Below are positions 13,874 to 23,557 of a DNA stretch of 64,000 nucleotides, one piece after another. Source of the DNA: Citrus sinensis (taxonomy: Eukaryota; Streptophyta; Magnoliopsida; Sapindales; Rutaceae); NCBI RefSeq assembly GCF_022201045.2, contig NC_068561.1:25054501-25118500 (forward strand). Direction: 5' to 3'. The position numbers were made by a program, and so were the translations under genes. The notes under the pieces were generated by a model, which worked only from the letters and a program-made list of their open reading frames with translations, was not told where the DNA came from and did not search any database. Numbering within the stretch: the first letter of the stretch is position 1; each line of letters opens with the position of its first letter.

Positions 13874-14926
13874 CTACTCCTGCTGTGTTATATAATCAAT
13901 TGTTGCCTCAAATTAATTTTCCCCCTTGTATGGAACCTGATGGAAGACTTTTTGCCTGTCAAATTTTTATTTATTTATTTGTGGGGAAAATTTTTGAAGT
14001 AATTCAGAAGATTATTGGAAGAAATATTTCGTTGGCCTGCCTGGGCCGTGTCAATTTCTTAGCCAGGAGTCTGATTTTTACTTTCAATCGGTTTTCTTCC
14101 AGCGTTCCTGCTTTAACTTCTAGTTAGCTTCGAGTTTCGTATCAGCAAATTTCCTGCAAAACACTCCCTAATTAGATTTCAAGAAAAATAAGGACAATGA
14201 AGAAGAATCAGGATTATCTCTGATACAAAATGAGGTATGAGTAGAGGGAATTTTGGTAGTATTTTTTTTTTAAATTTTGAATAAGTCTAAATTTAGTTAA
14301 AGAATATAAACGATGATATGTCTGTTTTTTTATTAATTTTTGAATATTAACGACATCTTATTTATTTTTATAAAAAAATATTTTAAAAATAATTATTTGA
14401 TGTCTTGATAAGTTAAAATAAAAAAGAAATTTGGTTTCATAATATATTAAATAAATATATTTAATAAAAATATTTTTTAGATATAATATTTATTTTTCAC
14501 TTAGACAAATTTCATAAAAATTATTTTTGTATTTAAATGTAAATGTTTAGAAATAAAATAATTTTTTTTTAAAAAAGCCAATTATTTGTGAATAAATAAT
14601 TCTACACTCTGGCAATAATAAGTATGGGTAATTTTTAAAGACCTCCCATGAGGTTTGTAGTATTAACATTTATATAAAATGTATTAATTTAATTACAAAC
14701 GCCTCCTCTGCTGTTAATGTGTTAATTTAATTACAAACGCCTCCTCTGCTGTTAGTTACTAGTTAAGTTGACCGTTAGTGGACTATTTAAATTACTAAAA
14801 TACCCTTCCTGCTAAAATAATAAATTATTAAAAAAATAATTAGTTTGAAAATAACCCCATCTTGGCAAACTCAAACTCATCACCATCATTAAGAGATATT
14901 GGTTGAAGGAATAAAAACTAGCAAAT
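13874..14926. repeat. AT-rich spacer with a short tandem duplication
   Basis: Mostly AT-rich DNA without a gene. Around 14683-14752 a unit of about 36 bp containing TTACAAACGCCTCCTCTGCT occurs twice in tandem. Confidence 0.55.
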
Positions 14927-15372
14927 ATGCCTTCTTCTTCAACCACAATCATCTCCAAATGCACAATATGCCTAGATCAAAAATCAAGAATCAAGCTTCT
15001 CAGGCTCTGTGTTCAGACCTCTCTATGCTCTCTTGCTAGTACATTCAAAAGGGTGTCCTCCTCACAGCTCCTCCATTTTCAATCACCCATTTCATTTCGT
15101 TGCTAAGGCAATCACTTTCGGTCACTCTTTCCCACTTCCTCGCCCTCGCCGGCCGCCTCTTCACCAACTCTGATGGCCACATCAGCATCCTCTGCAACTA
15201 CGCGGGCATCGACTTCATTCACGCAAATGCCACTTTCCTTTCCGTCAACAACCTCCTCTCACCCATCGACGTCCCCGATTCTCTGAAGGAGTTCTTCGCT
15301 TTTTTGGCTTCCTTCCGAAGTTTCTTCTCATCCTTCGACTTCTTCTCCGCCGCACCTTCATGGAAGACTTGA
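14927..15372 (+). pseudogene. BAHD acyltransferase pseudogene, N-terminal fragment
   Basis: The fragment starts MPSSSTTIISKCTI and, after a one-base frameshift near 15010, reads SDLSMLSC, then an in-frame TAG, then YIQKGVLLTAPPF. The best part (15100-15310) includes LSHFLALAGRL, ILCNYAGIDFIHANATFLS and LLSPIDVPDSLKEFFAF. These are the characteristic N-terminal blocks of BAHD (HXXXD-type) acyltransferases, which acylate phenolics, alcohols and amines with CoA thioesters. Similarity ends after about residue 130, before the catalytic HXXXD motif, and the reading frame closes at 15372. With a frameshift, a stop and loss of the active site and the DFGWG region, it cannot be a working enzyme. Confidence 0.8.
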
Positions 15373-15707
15373 GCCAACACCAAAATGTAAACCTAAAATC
15401 TTTTCTAATCTTGATTTCTTCACAGCTTTTACTAAAAAAAAGATGAAAATGGTGTTTGGGCTTTTACTTCTTCGAGAGAGAAAGATAAATTAGGTGTTTA
15501 TTTAGTTGAAATTTAAGTTTCTCTTGTCCATTGGTCATTGCCAAGCTCTTACTCTCTAGGTAATAAAGTGAAACAGTCAAGATTTCTCAGATATGGAGCT
15601 TCACTTTGAATTATTTTGAAATTTAAAAATATTTTTACAAGTTTATTCTTTTATACTAACGTTATATTTATTCTTATACTAACGGTAGAAAAAGTGTCTG
15701 TAATTAT

Positions 15708-16582
15708 ATTAATATATTGGATCAGGCTACGGTACTATAGTGGTATTGTGCCACATCCTTTGTTTTTTGTGGCTGCAGTGTTGTAAATTTTCATATAACT
15801 CCTTTTTACTCGTTTTTATTTAAACTTTGATTCACAAATATTAAGTTAATATCTACTGCATCCATATGAACATTTTAGTTAGCACATTATACTCTTTATT
15901 ATTTACAAATTCTTATTCTATATTGCACTTATATCACAATACCCTCTCTGTGAACCGAAATGCCTATGTCGAACCCACAAACCCGACCTGGATGCTATTT
16001 CCATTTCCAGCCACTTTACCGGCCAAGGTTGGTACCGATCGGAAGATCGTGCGATGCCGGTCATCTCCATGTCAATCTTGTCGCCGAAAAGCGTTCGAAA
16101 AGCTGCAGATTGAAGCCGTGAAAAGCCGCTGAACCGCTGCTTCAATTCGCCGTGATTTCTCTGGTTTCCGGTGACGCTATCACTTGGGTTTTGCTCCCCA
16201 CGATTCCCTCTGTATTTTTCGACCAATCACAGCCACTGGGGGAGCCGATTTGTCGTTGATCGGTTGTTGAAGGATTCATGGCTTTGGAAGCTCGATCAGG
16301 TGCCATCACCACGCGTGAGAGGTCACCACCGCCACCGTTGGACTCAGCTCGGCCAGAAGTGTCTAACTCGAGTTTTCTGTCGCCGTTAGTTGAAATTCGG
16401 TCACCGTTGGTCGGCATGGATATTTCGGTAATGTTCACATGGATGCAGTTGAAATTAACTTAATATTTATAAAGTAAAGTTTAAATAAAAAAGAGTAAAA
16501 GGGGTTATATGAAAATTTACCATAAAAGACAAAAAGAAGTGACACGATACCACTGTGGTATTAGCGGATCCTAATTAATATA
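15708..16582. mobile_element. Mutator-like MITE with long terminal inverted repeats
   Basis: The element spans 15717-16573. Its ends are inverted repeats of about 130 bp: 15717-15853 matches the reverse complement of about 16449-16573, with shared blocks such as TAAATTTTCATATAAC. It is flanked by a perfect 9-bp direct repeat ATTAATATA at 15708-15716 and 16574-16582. A 9-bp target duplication with long TIRs is the signature of Mutator-like elements. The interior (about 15960-16430) is noticeably more GC-rich than its surroundings and holds open frames without a recognised family, so it may be captured host sequence. No transposase is present, so it is non-autonomous. Confidence 0.82.
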
Positions 16583-16754
16583 TTTTATCTAAATATTAAT
16601 ACGGCAAACTTAAGGGAAGATCTTAAAAATTACCCAATAAATATAGCGGTGGGGTTGAAGTGCAAACTTTATACCTCCAGTTTATCTTTGACCAGTTAAT
16701 GAACTTTCTAGTTTCTACGGTCTCGAAAAATTATTTTAAAAAAATGGGTCCATG

Positions 16755-16824
16755 GGCAACAAACCCAAGACCGCTACTGAGTGCTGGCGTTGCAAAAAGA
16801 CTGAGCCGACAACTGCCAAGCGTA
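16755..16824 (+). pseudogene. Small pectate lyase exon fragment
   Basis: The stretch encodes ATNP and, in a second frame, ECWRCKK. It resembles the [13 protein letters not shown] segment at the start of exon 2 of the intact pectate lyases, and shows base-level similarity around TGCTGGCGTTGCAAA. It ends exactly at the 5' end of the Helitron at 16825, so the Helitron probably inserted into a decayed pectate lyase copy. The continuation was not found after 18493. Confidence 0.55.
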
Positions 16825-17508
16825 TCTATATATATATATAAAGCTGAGACTTGAGGAGGTGATGTGGCATCACCATTTCTCATCTTTGTATATTCTCTAT
16901 TATCTAATAAATAGAGAAATTTTCTTTTAGATTTGACTTTTCATCTTCTCATAATTAATTTGATTGTTATTACATAATAACAATTATGCAAAAGTTTTAA
17001 TAAGGCATATTCTTTGTAATGAACATTCAATGGGGAATGTTATGAATTTATTAAAATAAATGTAGATGTTCATAACATATATCTCTTATTCTCCCCACTA
17101 TCTCTCATTAACAACCTTTAGCTTCTCTATAACTCCCACTATCTCACAAGGAATTATGATCCATAATTTTTCATTATCTCACAAGGAATTATGATCCATA
17201 ATTTTTCATTAATTTCATGGAGTGATTATGTAACTATAAAAAGAGAGCTCATCTTTTTGTTTTGTACACACACAATTGGAATGAATAAAATCACTCTATA
17301 ATATATTCTCTCATTTTATTCTTTATCTTGCGTTGCTTCTTTATTTGTATTGCTGGCTAATAGCTTGTTTTGTTTTTTATAAGGCTGCCTCATCTTAAAA
17401 AAAAATCAATTCATATTTTTTATCAGTTTCATCAAGTGTAAAGTAAGAAAAAAGGATAATACTAAATTCTTTTTTCAAAACCGCGTGAAGCGCGGTTCTA
17501 TTTTCTAG
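16825..17508 (+). mobile_element. Non-autonomous Helitron, upstream copy
   Basis: The 5' end is TCTATATATATATATATAAA preceded by A. The 3' end carries the hairpin CCGCGTGAAGCGCGG followed about 10 bases later by CTAG and a T. A|TC...CTRR|T with a subterminal GC-rich hairpin is the standard plant Helitron signature. The element is 684 bp and has no helicase or Rep sequence. Its first ~130 bp after the terminus are nearly the same as those of the element starting at about 17510, so the two belong to one family. Confidence 0.85.
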
Positions 17509-17775
17509 TATTTTTATAAAGTTGGGACTACAAGAGGTGATATGGCATCACCATTTCTCATCTTTATATATTCTCTATTATCCAACAAATAGAGAAATTT
17601 TCTTTCAGATTTGGCTTTTCATCTTCTCATAATTAATTTGAATGTTATTACACAATCAATATGTAACAGTTCATCAAAAACCCCACTATCTTCTCTAATT
17701 GAAACCTTCTTGATCATAAATTAAGCAATAATTTATAAACATTTTTAATCACTCTTCTCCTTCTCCTCCACCTTA

Positions 17776-17786
17776 ATTTATAAATA
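17776..17786 (+). promoter_or_regulatory. Putative TATA box of the EC1-like gene
   Basis: TTTATAAATA lies about 65-75 bp before the EC1 ATG, with an A-rich leader between them. The spacing suits a plant core promoter. Position alone supports this. Confidence 0.4.
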
Positions 17787-17849
17787 GCAACAAAAAAATA
17801 TGATATCCCACGTAAACATAAACACAACATAAAAGAACAGAAAATAACA

Positions 17850-18263
17850 ATGGTTCTAAAACATGTGTTTTTCATTTTGGCCCGCACTTGCCTAGCAAAT
17901 ATTGCAAATGCAACCAGCATGAATGATCGCCTCAACAACAAAATAAAACTAGGCTACGATCTTGCAATAAGACTTGAAGCTAGCGGAGGCCTAACGGAGT
18001 GCTGGAACACGTTAATGGAGATGAAATCATGCTCAAATGAGATTGTTATATTCTTCCTTGATAGCCAGGATGATATTGGCCTTGACTGTTGCCGCGCTAT
18101 TGATATCATCACCCGTAATTGCTGGCCTGCAATGCTCACTTCTCTCGGATTCACTGCCGAAGAAGGAAATATACTAAGAGGCTACTGTGATGCATCTTTT
18201 GCTCCTTCTCTAGGTGGCTTCGTGGTGATATATCAGCCTCAGGTTTCCAAGGTTTTGGCTTAG
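17850..18263 (+). CDS. Egg-cell-secreted protein EC1-like
   Basis: Single-exon ORF of 137 residues. A hydrophobic N-terminus (MVLKHVFFILARTCLANIAN) looks like a secretion signal, slightly weakened by an internal Arg. The domain that follows is prolamin-like (DUF1278) with six cysteines in the EC1 arrangement: ECW, KSC, DCC, NCW and GYC, including CCRAIDIITRNCWPAMLTSL and GFTAEEGNILRGYCD. EC1 proteins are small cysteine-rich peptides that egg cells release on sperm arrival and that activate sperm for fusion; this is knowledge from Arabidopsis. The gene lies within Helitron ends, with a TATA-like TTTATAAATA about 70 bp upstream of the ATG. The ORF is intact with all cysteines kept, so it may be functional, but expression is unknown. 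Confidence 0.87.
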   Translation: MVLKHVFFILARTCLANIANATSMNDRLNNKIKLGYDLAIRLEASGGLTECWNTLMEMKSCSNEIVIFFLDSQDDIGLDCCRAIDIITRNCWPAMLTSLGFTAEEGNILRGYCDASFAPSLGGFVVIYQPQVSKVLA

Positions 18264-18493
18264 ACAAGGTGCATCTATGGCACTTCTATTTCTGTGGTGT
18301 TAATTTAGCTAATGCAATTTTAAATAATTAAAATAGTCTTTTTGATTTTAGCTTTACTTTATTTTTTCATGTTTTTTTTTTGAAGTCTTGCCTCTTAATC
18401 GAATAGAATAAATTGTTAAAAGTAGAATAAGAAAAAAAGAATAATATTAAATTCTTTTTTTAAAACCGCGCAAAGCGTGATTCTATTTCCTAA

Positions 18494-19449
18494 TATATAA
18501 ATATGAGTGGAGCCAAACGTAAACTTTATCTAAACATTGACAGAAAGTTTCAATTCAGTCCTTTATTGTTTATGAAATTCTTTTCCGGATCTAGGGTCTT
18601 CTGCCTCTGTGAAAGGCAGGTGCATAGAAGGTCTCTTGAAAGATTGCCGGAAAACTGAAGATTATAAAGTTAGGTATGAGAAAATTTTGGTTCTGAGTTC
18701 TTTTTTCTTAAAAAATTAATTATTATATTTTTTTAAAAAGAAAATTTAAAATACATCGAGATAAGATAATCAATTAATGCATATATAATATTTATATTTG
18801 AATTTAATATAATTATTACTTATATGATAATTTTTTTAAAAATATATATAATATGTTTTATTTATCATAAGACTGACATAACATAATATCTCTCGTATAT
18901 TTTAAAATTTCTCCTTATTTAGTTCATAATTTTGTTGATTCTTTAGTTGTGGATTTTAAGAACTAATCATGCATTTTAAAAAAAAAAAGGAGGAAACTGT
19001 TGCTCCACGTCACTTCTACTTTGATGTGGCAAATCATTGAAACAATACATAGCAAACACTGCGCTCCAAATGCATGAGAATTCATTCTAATTGATGATGA
19101 CACTTAGCAAACACTTGGCCCCATGCATGCAATTCTATAGCCAGGCGTCATCTAGTTTGTGTTGGTTTTGTTATTATTACATGATTCACATTTGGTTTTA
19201 GCAAATGGATATGCCGCATCGCATTTGACAAATTAAAAACAACGTCTAAGTATAGTAATTGATTTGATTTTTCGTGGCTTAAATTGGGAGAAGAGAACCA
19301 ACGGACCTTAAATAAAAGTGGCGAACGTGGACGGATTACAGGTGCGGGCACCGTTGAAGTAAGGTGGCGCCAAAGGTCGAAAGTACGACGGAGAGGAGCT
19401 GAGCCAGAGGCGTGGGGCCTGCAGGCTGTGCCTGTTTCTGTTACCAAAA
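18494..19449. other. Intergenic region upstream of the VTT gene
   Basis: AT-rich first half with no recognised gene. From about 19280 the DNA becomes more GC-rich and probably forms the promoter and 5' leader of the gene starting at 19450. Confidence 0.5.
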
Positions 19450-22400
19450 ATGGGTGTAACGTTTCTCACTTGGGCCTCTGCCTTTCGAATCGGAGTCTTG
19501 TTCCTCCTCCTCGCAGTCCTTCTCGTCTCCTGCATTTCCCTTCCCATTGAAAAGGCACGTGTTTTATGTCATTTAATTTCCTTTCTTTTTTAACCCTATC
19601 ATTCTGCATATCTTGTTTAAATTTGCACGTGCTTGTTTCTGGCTATTTCAGTTATCTTTTTTTTTCTTTTCCGAAAATGCTAAAGAGACGAAGCGCTCAA
19701 CAAATGGTTCACAAAAATAACGAAAAATCGGTGCCATGTTTAAAATTTAAGTGAATGTTCGGTGCACTGTAAGCAATTTCAGGGTTTCGGTATTGTTGTG
19801 ATCCATTTTTTCATTTCAATTATTACGGTAGAGTATTAATTTATACGCTTATAATAATACCACATAGCCTAGGGTCTTCAGAGACCGAGTTGTGCCCAAA
19901 CTCCCAAATTGAGCTTAGATAAAAAATTTGTATCGACTAGTGACGAGACCTATATCCATACCTAGGAAGGAAGAAATGTTGAGGGCGTCACACCACTAGG
20001 CTAGGCCTTTAGTGGCTATTTCATTTGAAGTTATATTCTCAAAAACATATGGGACTCTAATTTTGTCCCACATTGCTAAATTATGGCTTAATTTAGCAAA
20101 GCCTTGGCATGTGGCCTTATAGGCACTTGGGTTCCTCCTCCGCACAAGCCAAATTTTAGATGAGTTGTATCAGAAGAATAGACACTGCTTGGAGAAGGCT
20201 CTTGTGGAAGGCCTTCATCACCAAGAAGGCACTACCTGGTCACGTGTCGGGTGCAGGATCCGTGGAGAGCCCAACAGATGGGCAGCCGTGCATATCCTTT
20301 CTAAGGGATGGCTATTAAGTAGATTAGTCATAGGTTACTGTCACAATCTCCTTCATTTGTGATATTTTTATTAAGAAAAAAAATTGTTTATTTTTACAGA
20401 TATTGAAGGATTTTTTGATATGGATAAAGCAGGAACTTGGGCCTTGGGGTCCGCTTGTATTGTAAGAAATTCATCTTCCATTATGTCATCCTTGCTGATC
20501 ACCTTGATTAAGGTTCTAGCATAAGCAAAGTACTACACTGATCAAAAACAGAAACTACTTGATGAGTGTGGTTACTAACTATTTCTAATATTATCCAAGT
20601 GGAAATATAATAAAATCATTAAATAATGAACTATTGATTCTAAGCCATCTCTGGCGATGAATCAACAATTAGCAATTTGTATATAAGTACGCTATGATTT
20701 CTTCTGAGATGGAAGAAACTAAGGCTTCATTCCATGAATGAATAAACATTAGTACAAGTAGTTGCCAGTCATATATATCTAATATTTTTTTCTGGAATTT
20801 TATAGGATCATCGCATATGTTCCTCTCACTGTCCTGGCAATTCCTGCTTCGATACTGACAGTAGGTTTAATTTGGATTCTTTCTTTTGTTTCTTTTGAGA
20901 TTCTATGCAGAGCAGTTTTCTTCTGCTTGCATTTATCATTGAAAAAATGTGTACAAATAATTTTGGTCAAGAGTGATGTTTGTCCCAGTTTCTTTTTTTG
21001 TACTTTATTGAAGATTTTGACCTCATGCGGCAGTTTCTTTGTCATTTTTCCTTTTGTCCTGCATTTTCCAGCTTGGAGGTGGTTATCTTTTTGGACTGCC
21101 ACTAGGAGTCATAGCTGATTCTGTTGGTGCAACAATAGGTGCAACAGCTGCATTCCTTATTGGTAGAACAGTGAGTTCCTCTACTCCTGCTCATGTGAGT
21201 TATAGATCATATTATCATTTGTGTGTGTGTGTGTGGGTCAACTGCAATATTTCTTGGTAAGGCAAGCACCTCATCCCTTTACCCCAGAAACATGAAGAAG
21301 ACATCAATGCATTTCTGTTTTACTTTCCTGAAGACTGATATTTCTGCACCTTTTTTAATTTTAGTTACTGTTTATTTGAGTCTTTCTAAGTAAAGAGTCT
21401 GTCTCTTTTCTTATATTAAAGAATTGTTGCAACATTTTTCTTTCTGAAAACATGTTTTTTCTTCTTGTTATATTTTTGTCATTTGTAGACCTACATGCTT
21501 CTTAGTTTGTGCTGTAGTGCAGTTTGGAAGATCATTTGTCATCTCCAAGTTGAAGAACTATCCCAAATTTCAGGCTGTTGCAGGGGCAATCCAGAAATCT
21601 GGCTTTAAGGCAAGAGTTCTCATAGAAGCTTACTGGGAAAAGTTTATCCGGACTTCCATTTAGATTTGTTAATGTCAATTATTTATATTTATTTATCCAG
21701 TGGCTGATGAATATGTTCAATGATCGTTGAAAATTACAGCAACTAATTATCATAAGTAACCATTAAAAGAAAACTGACAAATCTATCATTAACCCAGTGA
21801 ACTTTGCTGACAGCAATGCTGATGGCATAATGTTTTCTCATCTTCAGTTGAGCTTAGACACATTGATAATAGGGTCAATAGCATTTACCTTTTTGAGTTA
21901 ACAATTAAAGAAATTGCATAAAGAAGTCTCCAAAACCTCACAGAAAATTTATAAGACTTCAATTGTGTAATCTTATGTGGCCGTTCAAAATCGATTGAAT
22001 TTTGGAGAACTGAAGTGAAGCTAGAGAATCCTCATACTGGTTGGGAAATTTTAGATAAGAAGCATGAAGACAGAGACAGCAAAAGCTGATTAATCTTTAC
22101 AAGTATCATACATTTTTGGCTATTTAAGTAGAGACTGCAATCAAGTTATTTCGTATAACTGATACCATGACACAGGTTATAGTCCAATATGGATAAGTAC
22201 TTAAATATGAATATGAGATTATACTTTCTGGCTGTCTGAAATATTGTGGTGATTCTTCTTTGATCAATACTCGTGTGTTTATTTTTTATTTTATATGTTC
22301 TTTATATTCAAAAAATGCAATTCCTTTCCTCTGACTTATAATTTTTTGTTCTTTTTCTTTCGATTTTGCAATCAGATAATTTTCCTGCTTCGGCTTGTTC

Positions 22401-23201
22401 CCTTGATTCCATTTAACATCTTGAATTATCTCCTATCTGTAACTCCTGTTCACACAGGCAAGTACATGCTGGCATCCTGGTTGGGAATGATGGTAATTTA
22501 ACATTCCAATATTTTATGGGCTTTCACCATTAATGATGGGTTCAAGCTTGCTAAATAACTCAGTTTTAAAAACCCATTTGACTACTGAACTCCTGATTTT
22601 GCTTCTTGTGACAGCCAAGTACATTTTCTCTGGTATATGTTGGAACGACTTTGAAGGATCTTTCTGATGTCACACATGGATGGAATGAGATTTCAGCAAC
22701 TCGTTGGGTCAGCATAATGCCCTCTTATTCTGATAATATGAGGCTATATCACAGTCTCCAATAGATAAAAGGCATATTAGATTGACTTCAGTTTTTTAAA
22801 TGAAATTTACTTTTATGCATGGTTGCTGACTCTGTGTAGGATGTTGCCTGTCATCCTTACTGGTTTTATAAGCTGCATTTTCTTGTGGATGTAGGTATAT
22901 ATGGCACTCGGCTTTGTGATATCTGGTTAGTTATCGTCAATTCTTGATTTGTCAACTCTTCTCCTATTTTTGATACAAAATTAGTTTAAATTGCGCAGGA
23001 TTTCCCCTGAAATTGTTGTTAGGTTATGTAGAAGTACTGACTCTTTCTATTTGTTGCTGCTTCAATATAGTGATTCTGATGGTGTGTGTTGCTAAAGTTG
23101 CCAAGGCTTTGTTGGACAAATCACTGATTGAGAATGGTGAAAAGTGCATCATGGGCCAATCAATGCTTCCGGCTGGGGCAGAGTCTCCCTTGGATCTTTA
23201 G
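19450..23201 (+). CDS. TVP38/TMEM64 family (VTT domain) membrane protein
   Basis: Nine exons join in frame: 19450-19554, 20400-20461, 20806-20860, 21072-21170, 21523-21609, 22376-22492, 22615-22707, 22895-22925 and 23071-23201, giving 259 residues. The VTT (formerly SNARE-associated) domain is clear from GGGYLFGLPLGVIADSVGAT, RLVPLIPFNILNYLLSVTPV and LVYVGTTLKDLSDVTHGWNE. Several hydrophobic helices suit an endomembrane protein. Relatives such as TMEM41B and VMP1 act as lipid scramblases in the ER; a similar role here is inference. Two introns have GC donors: AAG|GC at 19554/19555 and AAG|GC at 21609/21610. Using nearby GT sites would break the frame or the family sequence. Intron 1 carries a transposon-like insert. 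Confidence 0.93.
19860..20360. repeat. Transposon-like insert in intron 1 of the VTT gene
   Basis: The stretch differs in composition from the rest of the intron and contains blocks such as TTGTCCCACATTGCTAAATT, CTTATAGGCACTTGGGTTCC and TGGGCAGCCGTGCATATCC, of a kind often seen in plant LTR or TRIM sequences. Terminal repeats could not be fixed by eye, and no coding domain is present. Confidence 0.35.
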
Positions 23202-23557
23202 AGGCCTCTCATGAGTAAGACAGATCGACGAGGATAGATTGTGAGATACAGAATACTAATATCAAATTTCTTTAATGTTAATTCTACTCTTGTTTACTTT
23301 CGTTTGCTGATTTAAATGTGAGTCAGCAGGAGTGAGTACCGCAAAGGATCAGAAAATTCGAGAAGAATGTTTTCTCTTTTTCTTCTGCATTTTGATCTTT
23401 TTCTAGCATCCAATAAAAGCAGCTCAGGGCTAGCATAACCATTCAAAAAGACAAATTCACATAATTAAAAAAAACCATGAGTTTAGAAAGGATTGCCAGG
23501 CATCTTTGAGGTTTTTTGGCTTTGGCAAGGGTTACCCTTCAGCCGAAGACATGAGCA

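Larger units (their letters stand above)
17510..18493 (+). mobile_element. Helitron carrying an EC1-like gene
   Basis: This second family member starts directly at the 3' end of the upstream Helitron. Its 5' segment (GATATGGCATCACCATTTCT and onward) repeats that of the first copy. It ends with a decayed hairpin, ACCGCGCAAAGCGTG, followed by CTAA and T at 18490-18494. The exact TC start seems lost or overwritten at the junction. Between the ends lies a complete intronless EC1-like gene with a TATA-like upstream region, which the 684-bp copy lacks. No Rep/helicase is present. Capture of the gene by the Helitron is the simplest reading; independent insertions around a resident gene would not explain the same family of ends on one side and the other. 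Confidence 0.7.

Noticed and set aside
19940-20360. Possible structured RNA gene with a TCCCACATTG upstream element
   Set aside because: Spacing to a TATA-like site does not fit plant snRNA promoters, and the sequence matches no RNA I know; a transposon insert is more likely.
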